A DNA stretch of 64,000 bases from Mucilaginibacter gossypii (GCF_900100945.1 NZ_FNCG01000005.1:270256-334255), one strand, 5' to 3'; positions 15,240-25,602 are shown, counted from the first letter of the stretch. Notes: generated from the letters alone by a model not told the origin. Numbers and translations: made by a program.

Positions 15240-16577
15240 ATGGGAAAAACTACTAAATATATTCTGATAGGTCTTGGCGCACTGATTGTCCTGCTGATCA
15301 TTGCTAAGGTTACGGGCCTGATAGGCAAGCCCGCGCTAACCCAGGTAGCTACCGAAAAGGCCGAAACACGCGAAATAAATGAAACCGTATCGGCCAGCGG
15401 AAAGATCAAACCACATGTTGAGGTTAAGATAAGCCCCGAAGTATCGGGCGAGGTGGTTGAGCTGCCAATAAAAGAGGGTGATGTGGTTAAAAAAGGCCAA
15501 TTGCTTTGTAAGATCAGGCCCGACATTTTAAAGTCAGGTTATGACCGGGCTATAGCATCGTACAATACCCAAAAAGCAAGCGTAGGTAATTCAAGCCAAA
15601 TGCTTAAACAAGCCGAAGCTACTTATGCTAACCAGGCCGGTATTTACAAGCGCAGTAAAGAGCTTTATGATAAAAAAGTGTTAACGGTTTCGGAATTTGA
15701 AAATGCCAAAGCTGCATATGAAGGCGCTAAAGCATCGCTTGAAGCTGCCAAGCAAAATGTGGTAGGCTCGCAATATGGCCTGGCACAATCACAGGCATCA
15801 GTTAAGGAAGCACAGGATAACCTCGCGAAAACAACTATTTACTCGCCGGTTGACGGGGTGGTTTCAAAGCTATCTGTTGAAAAAGGTGAGCGCGTTTTGG
15901 GTACCCAGCAATTTGCCGGTACCGAGATCATGACTATCTCTGATCTAAGCAAAATGGACGTGAATGTTGATGTGAATGAAAACGACATCAACCGCATTTC
16001 CCTTGGCGATTCATCAAAAATTGAAGTAGACGCATTTTTAGGCAAGAAATTTACCGGTGTGGTAACTGAAATAGGCAGCTCGGCAAACGTGGTGGGTACA
16101 TCTGCCGACCAGGTAACAAACTTTACTGTAAAAGTGAGGATCAATGCCGATTCATATGCCGCACTGTTAAAGAAAACAGCCGATAATCCATCACCTTTCC
16201 GTCCGGGGTTAACAGCCACTGTTGATATCAGCACTAATTCGGCCAAAGCGCTGTCGGTACCAATCCAATCGGTAACCACCCGCGAGGAAAAGAAAGAAAA
16301 TAACGGCCCGCCGAAAGCTGATGAGGATAAGAGTAAACCACAAATCAGCCCGGTAGCCAAAGAATATGTATTTGTACTAAACGCGGGTAAGCTTAAACAG
16401 GTACAGGTAACTACGGGTATCCAGAACGATAGTTACATCCAGATCTTATCCGGCCTTAAAGGTGGCGAAGAAGTTGTATCAGCTCCATATTCGGCTATTT
16501 CAAAAACGCTTAGCGATGGGCAAGCTGCTCAGAAAGTAGATAAGTCAAAACTATTTAACGCCGATAATACTAAGTAA
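15240..16577 (+). CDS. Periplasmic adaptor (HlyD/MacA-type) of a tripartite exporter
   Basis: 445 residues: one N-terminal membrane anchor (about residues 7-25), a lipoyl-like half (KISPEVSGEVVELPIKEGDV), a long helical hairpin (about 100-195), the second lipoyl half (TTIYSPVDGVVSKLSVEKGERV) and beta-barrel regions with a DVNENDINRI strand. This is the MacA/HlyD arrangement that links an ABC pump to TolC. In this group the pump is normally a MacB-type ABC permease pair, but a terminator follows at once here, so the pump must be encoded elsewhere. A charged insert (about residues 350-370) is rich in Lys and Glu. Confidence 0.9.
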   Translation: MGKTTKYILIGLGALIVLLIIAKVTGLIGKPALTQVATEKAETREINETVSASGKIKPHVEVKISPEVSGEVVELPIKEGDVVKKGQLLCKIRPDILKSGYDRAIASYNTQKASVGNSSQMLKQAEATYANQAGIYKRSKELYDKKVLTVSEFENAKAAYEGAKASLEAAKQNVVGSQYGLAQSQASVKEAQDNLAKTTIYSPVDGVVSKLSVEKGERVLGTQQFAGTEIMTISDLSKMDVNVDVNENDINRISLGDSSKIEVDAFLGKKFTGVVTEIGSSANVVGTSADQVTNFTVKVRINADSYAALLKKTADNPSPFRPGLTATVDISTNSAKALSVPIQSVTTREEKKENNGPPKADEDKSKPQISPVAKEYVFVLNAGKLKQVQVTTGIQNDSYIQILSGLKGGEEVVSAPYSAISKTLSDGQAAQKVDKSKLFNADNTK

Positions 16578-16630
16578 TTGATATGCGGATGTGCAGATTT
16601 CAAATGTACAGATGAATTAGATTTTCAGAC

Positions 16631-16654
16631 GCCCGGCTTAGCCCGGGCTTTTTT
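16631..16654 (+). terminator. Intrinsic terminator of the efflux operon
   Basis: GCCCGG (16631-16636) pairs with CCGGGC (16643-16648), followed directly by six T. The rest of the gap to 16859 holds a second hairpin (ACGGCGG against CCTGCCGT near 16723-16737) and no gene. Confidence 0.75.
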
Positions 16655-16859
16655 GTGAACGGAATTTCCGATGATTAAACCCATCGTTAAAAATGGGCGC
16701 GAGTTTAAGATGAACGGCGGTCATAGCCCTGCCGTCCATGCTTCGACGGGCTCCTGCTTGATAGGCCTCTTTTTGTTATTTTACCTTCACTGTTCGCCGG
16801 TTTTCGACACCTGGGATGACCAACCTTTCGACAACTATATATAGTAACTTACCGGCAAT

Positions 16860-17420
16860 TTAAAAAAGCATATAACTCACATGCTTCAACACCTGGCGTA
16901 ATTTTTCGAGGGCGATGCTCATCTGGCGCTCTACTGTTTTAGGGGAGATATTAAGCTGTACGGCAATTTCGCGATATTTCATATCGCTGAAACGGCTCAG
17001 TACAAAAATCTCGCGGCATTTTTCGGGAAGGGTAGCTATGGCAGCTTCTATCTGCAGGGCGAGTTCTTTTTCCTCCAGTCCGTTTTCGAGCGTATTGCGC
17101 AACTCATCAAACAAGTTGTTTTTTTCGAGGTAATTAACGTAAAGGTTTTCTATTTTCTGGCGCTTAAGGTAGTTAAGGCTTCGGTTTTGCACCATTTTAA
17201 AAAGATAGGAACTTACTGATGAGCAAAAATTGACCTCATGCCCGCGCTCCCACAGGTGGGTGAATACATCGGCAGTAATTTCTTCGGCAACGGTTAAATC
17301 GTTTACAAAACGATTGGAGAACAAAGTTAAGCGGGTATAGTATAGCCTGAACAGGGTTTCAAACGTTTTCGCGTCACCCTGTGTAAATGAGGTTATAGGT
17401 AGTTTGTTTTCCTGGATCAT
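16860..17420 (-). CDS. ECF-type RNA polymerase sigma factor (FecI-like)
   Basis: 186 residues with the two sigma-70 regions: region 2 (FETLFRLYYTRLTLFSNRFV, VAEEITADVFTHLWER) and region 4 (IAATLPEKCREIFVLSRFSDMKYREIAVQLNISPKTVERQMSIAL). This is the Bacteroidota sigma type that works with FecR anti-sigma factors and SusC-like receptors. Unusually, it points away from the fecR gene at 17662 rather than preceding it in the same operon. The 240-base shared upstream region would hold both promoters. Target genes are most likely the susCD locus that follows fecR. Confidence 0.9.
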   Translation of the reverse strand: MIQENKLPITSFTQGDAKTFETLFRLYYTRLTLFSNRFVNDLTVAEEITADVFTHLWERGHEVNFCSSVSSYLFKMVQNRSLNYLKRQKIENLYVNYLEKNNLFDELRNTLENGLEEKELALQIEAAIATLPEKCREIFVLSRFSDMKYREIAVQLNISPKTVERQMSIALEKLRQVLKHVSYMLF

Positions 17421-17661
17421 TAATCCCGCCTTTAATTAATCCGAATACTTTTTAAAAAACTTTAACAAGTTACAGAGTTTTTCATTCTGTATCAAATTTA
17501 ATATGGAAATAATGAAAAGCTAATCACAAACATTCTGTAAAAAAACAGTTACGCGTAATATGAAGGGGACGTTCAGGTTACTCGCCGAATAAAATTGAAA
17601 AATATTTCTTTTCGTTTTGAGGGTATCTGTTTTTTCGATTGTCTTAACGATAATATTACAA

Positions 17662-18726
17662 ATGGATAACGAAGAAGTAAAACTGCTACTGGTAAAATAC
17701 ATAACCGGCGAAGCTACCCCACAGGAGCTTGAGCAGGTTAAACAATGGATAAGTGCGCACCCCGAAAACGAGCAGTATTTTGTACAACTGTATGAAACCT
17801 GGCATAACATGCTTTACCTGCAGCCAGCGGTTGTAAATAAAGACAATGCCTATAATAAACTTTCGACCGGTATAGAACCAGCGGAGCCGTCGCGCTATGC
17901 AAGACTGATCACCTGGGGCAAAGTGGCAGCGGCTATTGCTTTACTGGCAGCGGTTACGGCTACCTTATATAACAGGTATTCAAAAAATGCAGAAAGCGTA
18001 AGGCAAATAGCCGCTAACCCCGGCGCCATTAAAAAAATTGTTTTGAGCGATGGCACGCAGGTTTGGCTTAATGCAGGCAGCAAGCTTAATTATACGGCCG
18101 ATTTTGGTAAAACAACCCGTACCGTTTACCTGGAAGGCGAAGCGTTTTTTGATATCGCTCCGGGTAAAAAAGAGGTCCCTTTTATTGTAAATACAAAAAA
18201 CTATACCATAAGGGACATCGGTACAAAGTTTAATCTTAAGGCCTATGCCTCCGACCCGTTTTTTGAAACCACAGTAGTAAAAGGCGAGGTATCTGTAGAG
18301 GGAAATGTAGATAACAACGCGCATGAAATGAGCCGCATTTATGTAAAGCCACGGCAGGTGCTCCGGATCTATTATCACCCCAAAAAAGAGAATTACAGCT
18401 ACGCAACCCCCGAGCCCAAAAGCCTGAACGAGATCCAGGTATCAGAGATTGATTCGGCAAAGCTTGATCGTTATGACGGCTGGAAGGAAAACCTGCTGGT
18501 ATTTGATGGCGCTACCCTTAGCGAGATAGCTAAAGTGCTTGAACGAAGATATAACGTCACTATTAACATGACCGATGCCGAACTGAGCGGCATTCGTTAT
18601 TCGGGTAGTTTCAAAAACATTCAGAGCATTGAAAAAGTGCTGGCAATTATAAAAGCTAATACCGCTATCAATTATTCGATAAATGGCAATACAGTAAACA
18701 TTACGCGAAACAACAATAATGATTAA
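17662..18726 (+). CDS. FecR-family anti-sigma factor
   Basis: 354 residues: a cytoplasmic N-terminal domain (LLLVKYITGEATPQELEQVKQWI), one membrane segment (about residues 93-112, VAAAIALLAAVTATLY), the periplasmic FecR domain (VLSDGTQVWLNAGSKLNY, VYLEGEAFFDI, FNLKAYA) and a C-terminal DUF4974-type domain (LLVFDGATLSEIAKVLERRYNVTI). It should hold the ECF sigma factor until the STN domain of the SusC receptor signals substrate. A longer frame from 17617 exists, but the ATG at 17662 gives the expected start of this family. Confidence 0.92.
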   Translation: MDNEEVKLLLVKYITGEATPQELEQVKQWISAHPENEQYFVQLYETWHNMLYLQPAVVNKDNAYNKLSTGIEPAEPSRYARLITWGKVAAAIALLAAVTATLYNRYSKNAESVRQIAANPGAIKKIVLSDGTQVWLNAGSKLNYTADFGKTTRTVYLEGEAFFDIAPGKKEVPFIVNTKNYTIRDIGTKFNLKAYASDPFFETTVVKGEVSVEGNVDNNAHEMSRIYVKPRQVLRIYYHPKKENYSYATPEPKSLNEIQVSEIDSAKLDRYDGWKENLLVFDGATLSEIAKVLERRYNVTINMTDAELSGIRYSGSFKNIQSIEKVLAIIKANTAINYSINGNTVNITRNNNND

Positions 18727-18788
18727 CGACTAAAAAAACAAAAAGGAAACTATGATCAAAAACTAACATTCTCTTTTACATAAAAAAA

Positions 18789-18815
18789 CCCGGATGTGCT
18801 ACCAACACGCCCGGG
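18789..18815. other. GC-rich hairpin between fecR and susC
   Basis: CCCGG (18789-18793) pairs with CCGGG (18811-18815), with GTG/CAC inside. The T run is on the minus-strand side only, so for the susC transcript it is more likely a leader structure or RNA-processing site than a terminator. Confidence 0.35.
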
Positions 18816-18884
18816 CCTAAAGCAATCAAAGCTAATACCCTACGCTTGGGGAAGCATCGTATTAACTGATTAACAAACAAATTT

Positions 18885-21800
18885 ATGATTAATTTTTACA
18901 GAAAGTCCGCTCTGGCCGTCGGCCCGTGGCAAAAAACGATCAAAATTATGAAGCTGGTAACCGTTCTGCTATTGACGGGCATTATGCAAATACACGCTGC
19001 CGCTTATTCACAAAACGTTTACAACTTTAATGTGAACAATATTTCTGTTAAGCAAATGTTTAAGCAGATTGAAAAAAGCAGTAAATACACTGTTTTTTAC
19101 CGGCTTGACCAGGTTGATGTTGACAGGAAAATAAACGTGGATGTGCAGGACGCGCCTATTGAGTCGGTAATGAAACAGGTGCTTCAAAAACAGCCGCTTA
19201 CTTTCCAGGTGGTTGATGATATCATCATTATAAAACCTGCCGATGCAAAACCTGTTGTCACGGTAACTGTAACAGGTGTAGTTAAAGATGTGAGCGGTCA
19301 GCCCTTACCGGGCGTTAGTGTAAAGCTCAAAGGCAGTAATTTAGGCACAGTTACCGACATTAACGGTAAATATACCCTAACCCTGCCCGACGGTAACGGC
19401 TCACTTGAATTTGGCTTTTTAGGCTTTACCACGCAGGTTATTCCGGTAAATGGACAAACCACCATCAACGTAACTTTGCTTGAAGAGTCAAAAGCGCTGA
19501 ACGAGGTGGTTGTGGTTGGTTATACCACGCAGAAAAAGAAAGACCTTACCGGCGCTGTTGCGGTAGTTAACGTTAAAGACCTTAATAAACAGGCATCGTC
19601 ATCAGTAAACTCGCAATTGCAAGGCCAGGCATCGGGCGTTACCGTTACCGGGTCAGGACAACCCGGCGAAGAGCCGCAGGTACACATCAGGGGTTTTAAT
19701 ACTTTCGGAAATAATACTCCCTTGTACGTAGTTGACGGTGTGGAAACATATGATGTAAGTACGCTGAACCCTAATGATGTTGAGACCTTCCAGGTGTTAA
19801 AAGACGCAAGTTCGGCATCAATATATGGTGCAAGGGCGGCAAACGGCGTTATCATCATCACTACCAAACGGGGCAAGGGCAAAGTAAATATTCAATATGA
19901 TGCCTACTACGGCACGCAAAGGCCCAAAGGCGGCAATGTCTGGAATACCATTACGCCGCAGCAAATGGCCGATCTGAAACTTACCGCTAAGAAAAATTCG
20001 GGCGATAACAGCATTAAAGATGCCTTGTACAACCCAACCGGTACAGGCTCGGCTTTTACACTGCCTGATTATATTACCCCGGCAGGTGCTAAAGAAGGTG
20101 ACCCATCTGTCGATCCATCAAAATACTATGTAAACCCTTTTTATACATCAGCTGCAGACCTGGGTAATTTTTACAGGATAACAAGGGCCAACAAAGCCGG
20201 TACCGACTGGTATCATGAGTTGTTTAAATCGGCCCCGATGAATAGCCACAATATATCGTTGAGCGGCAGTACTGATAACGCCAGCTATTTATTCTCGTTA
20301 AATTATTTTAACCAGCAAGGTACACTGATTGATACTTATCTTAAACGGTACACGCTGCGCTCAAATACCACCTATAATGTAACTAAACACATCAGAGTGG
20401 GCGAAAACCTAGCTTATTCTATAACCAGGCAGCCGCAGGTAAATGACGGAACATCACATTCGCAGGTCAGCACTAATGACCCGGATGGCGTTATTGCACA
20501 TGCCCTGCGCGAACAGCCCCTTATTCCTGTTTACGACATTAAAGGTAACTATGCGGGAAGTTACGGTACGGGCCTTGGCGATGCCAATAACCCGGTTGCT
20601 ATACAGCAGCGTACAAAAAACAACCAGTCAACAAGTTATCGTTTGCTTGGTAACGTATTTGCCGAAGCCGACATTATTCCCGGCCTTACCTTACGTACCA
20701 GTTTTGGCGGCGATATCATCAACAGCAACAACCATTCGTTTTCGTTCCCTACATATGAAAACGTTGAAAACTCTTCAACCAATACTTACAGCGAAGGATC
20801 AGACAATAGCTACACTTATAACTGGACCAATACCCTTAGCTATCAAAAAGTATTTGGCAAACACAATGTTAACATAGTGGTAGGTACCGAGGCCGTTGAA
20901 GATCACGACCGTTATGTTGGCGGCAGCATTCAGGGTTTTTACACTTTTGATCCTGATTATGTAAACCTGTCTACCGGTACCACCAATAAAAACACTTACA
21001 GCGGCAAATCTAACAACTCATTATTTTCGGAGTTTGCCCGTTTAGATTATACTTATAACGACCGCTACCTGTTTAACGCCACTATCCGTCGCGACGGCTC
21101 ATCAAAATTCCCGGTTGACCAACGTTATGGCTACTTCCCGGCATTCAGCGCGGGCTGGCGTATCTCGCAGGAAAACTTTATGAAAAATATTACCTGGCTT
21201 ACCGACCTGAAGCTAAGAGGCGGCTGGGGTATTATGGGTAACCAGATCAATATGGGCAGTAAAGACGCTTACGTTACGTTCAGTAATGATATTGGCCAGT
21301 CGTATTATCCTATCGATGGCTCTCTTAACCTAACTCCGGGCTTTTACCAGGATCAAACAGCCAACCCTCACGCGCTTTGGGAAAAAGATATTAACTCCAA
21401 CTTTGGCTTTGATGCAACCTTATTTGGCGGCAAAATAGCCGTAACTGCCGATTACTACCGCAAAGACATTAAGGATTTGTTATTTAATGCTACCCAGTTA
21501 GGTACAGCGGGCAACGGTGCTTTCCCGGCACAAAACGTTGGTAAAATGAAAACCGATGGTCTTGACCTTTCTGTTACCGGCAATTTCAGGGCCAGCAGCG
21601 ATCTGAGCTTTAATGCGACAGGTACTTTAACCACTTATAATAATAAAGTATTAAAAGTATCTGATGACAGGGACTACTTTCCTGGTTCTGCAACAAGCAG
21701 GTTTGATAACCCAATTACCCGCAGCCAGGTAGGTCATTCTTTAGGCGAGTTTTATGGCTACCAGATCGTAGGCTTCTGGAATTCGCAGGCCGAAATTGAC

Positions 21801-22448
21801 GCAGCCGACAAAGGTGTACAAACCCGCACCGGCGATCCGAATGCTTACTACCAATCAGATGTAAAGGTTGGCCGTTTCAGGTATAAAGACGTAAACGGTG
21901 ATGGTGTCATTACCGATGCCGACCGTACTTTTATCGGTAATCCAAACCCGAAAGTTACTGCCGGCTTAAACCTGGGTGTAAACTATAAAAACTTTGATGC
22001 CAGCGTATTCCTTTACGGCTCATTCGGCAATAAACTATGGAACAGCGTTAAATACTGGCGGGATTTCTATGCTTCATTTGGTACAGCAAAAAGCTATACC
22101 GCACTTAATGATTCATGGACGCCAACTCATCAAAATGCAAAGGCACCTATCCAGGAACTTGACGCATCAACCAGCAGCGGCGCTACACCAAACTCATACT
22201 TTGTTGAAAACGGCACTTACGTGCGCATGCGTAACGCGCAGGTTGGCTACACCTTTAACATTGCAGGGCTTAAAAAGGCGGGGATCCAAAAGTTAAGGAT
22301 CTATGTATCGGCAACCAACCTGTTTACTTTAACAGGCTACAGCGGTGTTGATCCTGAACTGAGCGGCAACACCAAAGATTTTGGTATTGACGAGGGTAGT
22401 TACGCGAGCCCACGCACCTTTATATTCGGAGTTAATTTTTCATTATAA
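18885..22448 (+). CDS. susC: SusC/RagA-family TonB-dependent outer-membrane receptor with STN domain
   Basis: 1187 residues. In order: signal region (cleavage near AAAYSQ), an STN signalling domain (ISVKQMFKQIEKSSKYTVFYR..IIIIKPA, about residues 45-120), a carboxypeptidase-regulatory-like repeat (VTGVVKDVSGQPLPGVSVKLKG), a plug with the SusC signature KDASSASIYGARAANGVIIITTK, and a large beta-barrel ending in FIFGVNFSL. It imports glycan fragments across the outer membrane with the SusD partner encoded 23 bases downstream. The STN domain is what lets such receptors signal to a FecR/ECF pair, which matches the two genes upstream. Confidence 0.95.
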   Translation: MINFYRKSALAVGPWQKTIKIMKLVTVLLLTGIMQIHAAAYSQNVYNFNVNNISVKQMFKQIEKSSKYTVFYRLDQVDVDRKINVDVQDAPIESVMKQVLQKQPLTFQVVDDIIIIKPADAKPVVTVTVTGVVKDVSGQPLPGVSVKLKGSNLGTVTDINGKYTLTLPDGNGSLEFGFLGFTTQVIPVNGQTTINVTLLEESKALNEVVVVGYTTQKKKDLTGAVAVVNVKDLNKQASSSVNSQLQGQASGVTVTGSGQPGEEPQVHIRGFNTFGNNTPLYVVDGVETYDVSTLNPNDVETFQVLKDASSASIYGARAANGVIIITTKRGKGKVNIQYDAYYGTQRPKGGNVWNTITPQQMADLKLTAKKNSGDNSIKDALYNPTGTGSAFTLPDYITPAGAKEGDPSVDPSKYYVNPFYTSAADLGNFYRITRANKAGTDWYHELFKSAPMNSHNISLSGSTDNASYLFSLNYFNQQGTLIDTYLKRYTLRSNTTYNVTKHIRVGENLAYSITRQPQVNDGTSHSQVSTNDPDGVIAHALREQPLIPVYDIKGNYAGSYGTGLGDANNPVAIQQRTKNNQSTSYRLLGNVFAEADIIPGLTLRTSFGGDIINSNNHSFSFPTYENVENSSTNTYSEGSDNSYTYNWTNTLSYQKVFGKHNVNIVVGTEAVEDHDRYVGGSIQGFYTFDPDYVNLSTGTTNKNTYSGKSNNSLFSEFARLDYTYNDRYLFNATIRRDGSSKFPVDQRYGYFPAFSAGWRISQENFMKNITWLTDLKLRGGWGIMGNQINMGSKDAYVTFSNDIGQSYYPIDGSLNLTPGFYQDQTANPHALWEKDINSNFGFDATLFGGKIAVTADYYRKDIKDLLFNATQLGTAGNGAFPAQNVGKMKTDGLDLSVTGNFRASSDLSFNATGTLTTYNNKVLKVSDDRDYFPGSATSRFDNPITRSQVGHSLGEFYGYQIVGFWNSQAEIDAADKGVQTRTGDPNAYYQSDVKVGRFRYKDVNGDGVITDADRTFIGNPNPKVTAGLNLGVNYKNFDASVFLYGSFGNKLWNSVKYWRDFYASFGTAKSYTALNDSWTPTHQNAKAPIQELDASTSSGATPNSYFVENGTYVRMRNAQVGYTFNIAGLKKAGIQKLRIYVSATNLFTLTGYSGVDPELSGNTKDFGIDEGSYASPRTFIFGVNFSL

Positions 22449-22471
22449 CAGCAATATTTAAACGGATTACA

Positions 22472-24253
22472 ATGAAAGCTAAAAAACTTATTTCCATAGC
22501 GCTTTTAAGTATACTATCGCTTGGCGCGTGTAAAAAATCATATCTCGATAAACCTATTAACGGCGCCCTCGAGCCTCAATTTCTCGAAACAGAATCAGGA
22601 GCTAATGAACTGCTTGTAGGTGCTTATGCAGTGTTGGATGGCCAGCAGGGCGGCGACGCCTCGGTAGGCGGCGGCGGTGCGTGGGAAGCCTCGCCGGATA
22701 ACTGGGTATATGGCGGTGTAGTAGGCGGAGATGCATCAAAAGGCAGTATAGCCGGCGATCAGCAACCGATAGAACCAATGATGAAATACAACGCCGATGC
22801 CAGCAATGGTTTTTTTGACAGCAAATGGCGGGCCGATTACGAGGGGGTATCACGCACAAACAACACCATCAAAATAACCAATAAGGTTACTTCGATATCA
22901 GCCTCAAACAAAACCAATATACTTGCACAGGCCCGTTTCTTAAGAGCGCATTATTACTTCGACCTGAAAAAGATGTTTAATAATGTGCCCTATCTTGATG
23001 AAACAACAACCGACATTAATCAACCCAACAATACAGATATCTGGCCAAAGATTGAAGCGGATTTCAAATACGCTTACGACAATCTGCCTAATATCCAAAC
23101 CGAAGTTGGCCGCGCCAATAAATGGGCTGCCGGTGCATACTTAGGTAAAACATACCTGTACGAGCATAAATATGCTGAAGCAAAGGTTGTATTTGATGCG
23201 GTTATTGCGCAGGGTGTAACTTCCGACGGTAAAAAGTATGCACTTAACGCTAAATTCAACGACAATTTCAGAACGGCTACCAACAACAGCGCCGAATCTG
23301 TTTTTGCCGTTCAGGCTGCTGCCAATACCGATCCTAACGGCCCGTCGCAGGCAAATAACGGCGATATGCTTAACTTTCCGTATGGCAATAGCAGCCCGTT
23401 TAGCTGCTGTGGTTTTTACCAGCCATCAATTGACCTTGTAAATCATTTCCGCACCAATTCAACTACCGGCTTACCATATCTTGACGATTATAACAGCCAC
23501 GCTATAAAAACAGATATGGGCCTGGCATCGGCCGACGATTATACTCCTGACGCAGGTACTATTGACCCGCGCCTTGACTGGACTGCCGGTCGCCGCGGGA
23601 TCCCTTATCTTGACTGGGGCTTACATCCGGGAGCCGACTGGATCCGAGATCAGCAGTACGGCGGCCCTTATTCGCCTATCAAAAACGTTTACGGCCAGGC
23701 CGAGCAGGATGTAAACGGCGATAACACCTCATGGGCGCCAGGCTCAGGCATCAATTATAACATTATTCGTTACGCCGATGTACTGTTAATGGCCGCTGAG
23801 GTTGAAGCACAGGTTGGTAGCCTTGATAAAGCCGAAAGCTATGTAAACATGGTGCGTAACCGCGCAGCTAATCCTGAAGGTTTTGTACACAAATACAAAG
23901 ACAATGATGACCCTACAGCAGGTTTCACCACTCAGGCAGCAGCTAACTATAAAGTGAGCCCTTATCCCGGCGGTGCCTTTGCCAGCAAAGATTTTGCGCT
24001 TAAAGCCATTTATTTTGAGCGTAAAATTGAGCTTGCCATGGAAGGTCATCGCTTTTTTGACCTTGTACGCTGGGGCATTGCCGATACCGAGCTTAATGCT
24101 TACATAGCATATCAAAGTACGTTGACCAGTGATGTAAAAGGCGGTAAATTTATTAAAGGTAAAAGCGAATATTTCCCGATACCGCTGGTAGAGATTGACT
24201 TAAGCGCTAAGGGCGGCACACCGCAATTGAAACAAAATCCGGGCTATCATTAA
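22472..24253 (+). CDS. susD: SusD/RagB-family glycan-binding lipoprotein
   Basis: 593 residues. The start MKAKKLISIALLSILSLGAC is a lipoprotein signal with the acylated Cys at about residue 20. It continues with the SusD N-terminal signature (SYLDKPINGALEP), helical TPR-like repeats (LAQARFLRAHYYFDLKKMF, WAAGAYLGKTYLYEHKYAEA) and the family end block (YNIIRYADVLLMAAE, AIYFERKIELAMEGHRFFDLVRWG). It caps the SusC barrel on the cell surface and binds the substrate. The repeat-like stretch after the stop (24256-24300) and a weak terminator at 24345 separate it from the next gene. Confidence 0.95.
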   Translation: MKAKKLISIALLSILSLGACKKSYLDKPINGALEPQFLETESGANELLVGAYAVLDGQQGGDASVGGGGAWEASPDNWVYGGVVGGDASKGSIAGDQQPIEPMMKYNADASNGFFDSKWRADYEGVSRTNNTIKITNKVTSISASNKTNILAQARFLRAHYYFDLKKMFNNVPYLDETTTDINQPNNTDIWPKIEADFKYAYDNLPNIQTEVGRANKWAAGAYLGKTYLYEHKYAEAKVVFDAVIAQGVTSDGKKYALNAKFNDNFRTATNNSAESVFAVQAAANTDPNGPSQANNGDMLNFPYGNSSPFSCCGFYQPSIDLVNHFRTNSTTGLPYLDDYNSHAIKTDMGLASADDYTPDAGTIDPRLDWTAGRRGIPYLDWGLHPGADWIRDQQYGGPYSPIKNVYGQAEQDVNGDNTSWAPGSGINYNIIRYADVLLMAAEVEAQVGSLDKAESYVNMVRNRAANPEGFVHKYKDNDDPTAGFTTQAAANYKVSPYPGGAFASKDFALKAIYFERKIELAMEGHRFFDLVRWGIADTELNAYIAYQSTLTSDVKGGKFIKGKSEYFPIPLVEIDLSAKGGTPQLKQNPGYH

Positions 24254-24344
24254 TTAAAGCTGAAAGCAAAATGCGCAAAGCTAAAAGCTAATAAACTGGT
24301 GTTCAGTTGGTAACAGGAAAATGCAAAATTATAAATAACCTGAC

Positions 24345-24376
24345 AACTTATCGGGAAAGCATACTTCCCGGTAAGT
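24345..24376 (+). terminator. Weak terminator after susD
   Basis: AACTTA-t-CGGGAA pairs with TTCCCG-g-TAAGTT around a 6-base loop; the tail is only moderately T-rich. It may act as a partial terminator or stability hairpin inside the locus. Confidence 0.5.
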
Positions 24377-24440
24377 TTATTATCTTGCCTTAACATCCCT
24401 GCTTCTGAAAAGCTGATTATAAACATTTTTAAACCCATTT

Positions 24441-25571
24441 ATGGACAAATCATCATCGCGGTTTTTATCGCTGGATGTATTTCGTGGCATGACTTTATGC
24501 TTCATGATCATTGTAAATACGCCGGGCAGCGGAGCAGCCCCTTTTTCGCCACTTGAACATGCCGCATGGCATGGCTTCACCCCCACCGATCTTGTGTTTC
24601 CTTCTTTTTTATTTGCAGTAGGCAACGCCATGAGCTTTTCAATGAAACGCTACCAGGAAATGGGCAACTCGGCTGTGCTAAGCAAAGTTTTCAGGCGTAC
24701 CCTGCTCATATTTTTAATAGGTTACCTCATGTACTGGTTCCCTTTCTTTTCAACAAGCGGCGGGCATTTTCATCTAAAAACAATTACCCATACCCGCATT
24801 ATGGGTGTTTTGCAACGCATTGCCCTGTGTTATTGCTTTGCCTCGCTCATGATCCATTTCCTGTCCAAACAAACGGTTTTCATTTTATCGGGGTTATTTC
24901 TGGTGATCTACTGGATCATCCTGCTGGTGTATGGCAACCCAGCCGACCCTTTGAGCATGACCGGCAATGCAGGCATCTACCTTGATAAATTTTTGTTCGG
25001 GCCTGATCATTTATATCACGGCGAGGGTATTCCGTTCGATCCGGAAGGCGTATTAAGCACGTTACCGGCAATTGTTAACGTTGTAGTTGGATACTATGCA
25101 GGTAAATTTATCCAGCAAAAAGGTAAGGGATATGATACCACCACCAAATTGCTGTTAACCGGCTGCCTGTTCATCTTCCTGGCCTTATGCTGGAACATGG
25201 TTTTCCCGATCAATAAAAAACTGTGGACAAGCTCCTTTGTGCTGGTAACCACCGGGTTGGATTTAGTGATCCTCTCAGCCTTGATATATGCTTTGGAAAT
25301 TAATAATTGGAATAAAGGCAATTGGGCCCGTTTTTTCACCACCATGGGGAAAAATCCGCTGCCTATATATGTGCTATCCGAAATACTGCTGATCCCGGTA
25401 AGTATGATCATGATAAACGGCACAAACGCTGTCGATTGGATCAACACCGCTTTTTACCAGGCTATAGCGCCCGGCCCGATTGGATCATTGCTATTCGCTA
25501 TCAGTTTTATGATGATTTGCTGGCTGGTTGCCTACATCCTCGACAAGCGGAATATCTATATCAGGGTGTGA
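24441..25571 (+). CDS. NagX-like membrane protein (heparan-alpha-glucosaminide N-acetyltransferase/DUF5009 type)
   Basis: 376 residues with about ten hydrophobic segments. The N-terminus has the family block RFLSLDVFRGMTLCFMIIVN and HAAWHGFTPTDLVFPSFLF, followed by TRIMGVLQRIALCYCFA, the pattern of NagX/HGSNAT-like inner-membrane proteins. In other bacteria NagX genes sit in GlcNAc and chitin utilisation loci and have been proposed as transporters or acetyltransferases. Its place between susCD and a GH20 hexosaminidase supports a role in handling N-acetylglucosamine. The precise activity cannot be read from the sequence. Confidence 0.85.
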   Translation: MDKSSSRFLSLDVFRGMTLCFMIIVNTPGSGAAPFSPLEHAAWHGFTPTDLVFPSFLFAVGNAMSFSMKRYQEMGNSAVLSKVFRRTLLIFLIGYLMYWFPFFSTSGGHFHLKTITHTRIMGVLQRIALCYCFASLMIHFLSKQTVFILSGLFLVIYWIILLVYGNPADPLSMTGNAGIYLDKFLFGPDHLYHGEGIPFDPEGVLSTLPAIVNVVVGYYAGKFIQQKGKGYDTTTKLLLTGCLFIFLALCWNMVFPINKKLWTSSFVLVTTGLDLVILSALIYALEINNWNKGNWARFFTTMGKNPLPIYVLSEILLIPVSMIMINGTNAVDWINTAFYQAIAPGPIGSLLFAISFMMICWLVAYILDKRNIYIRV

Positions 25572-25602
25572 TTGGAATTTTGGATTTCGAATGTTCGATT
25601 TC

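Noticed and set aside
19520..19882. Minus-strand frame of 120 codons inside susC.
   Set aside because: Shadow of the susC coding frame.
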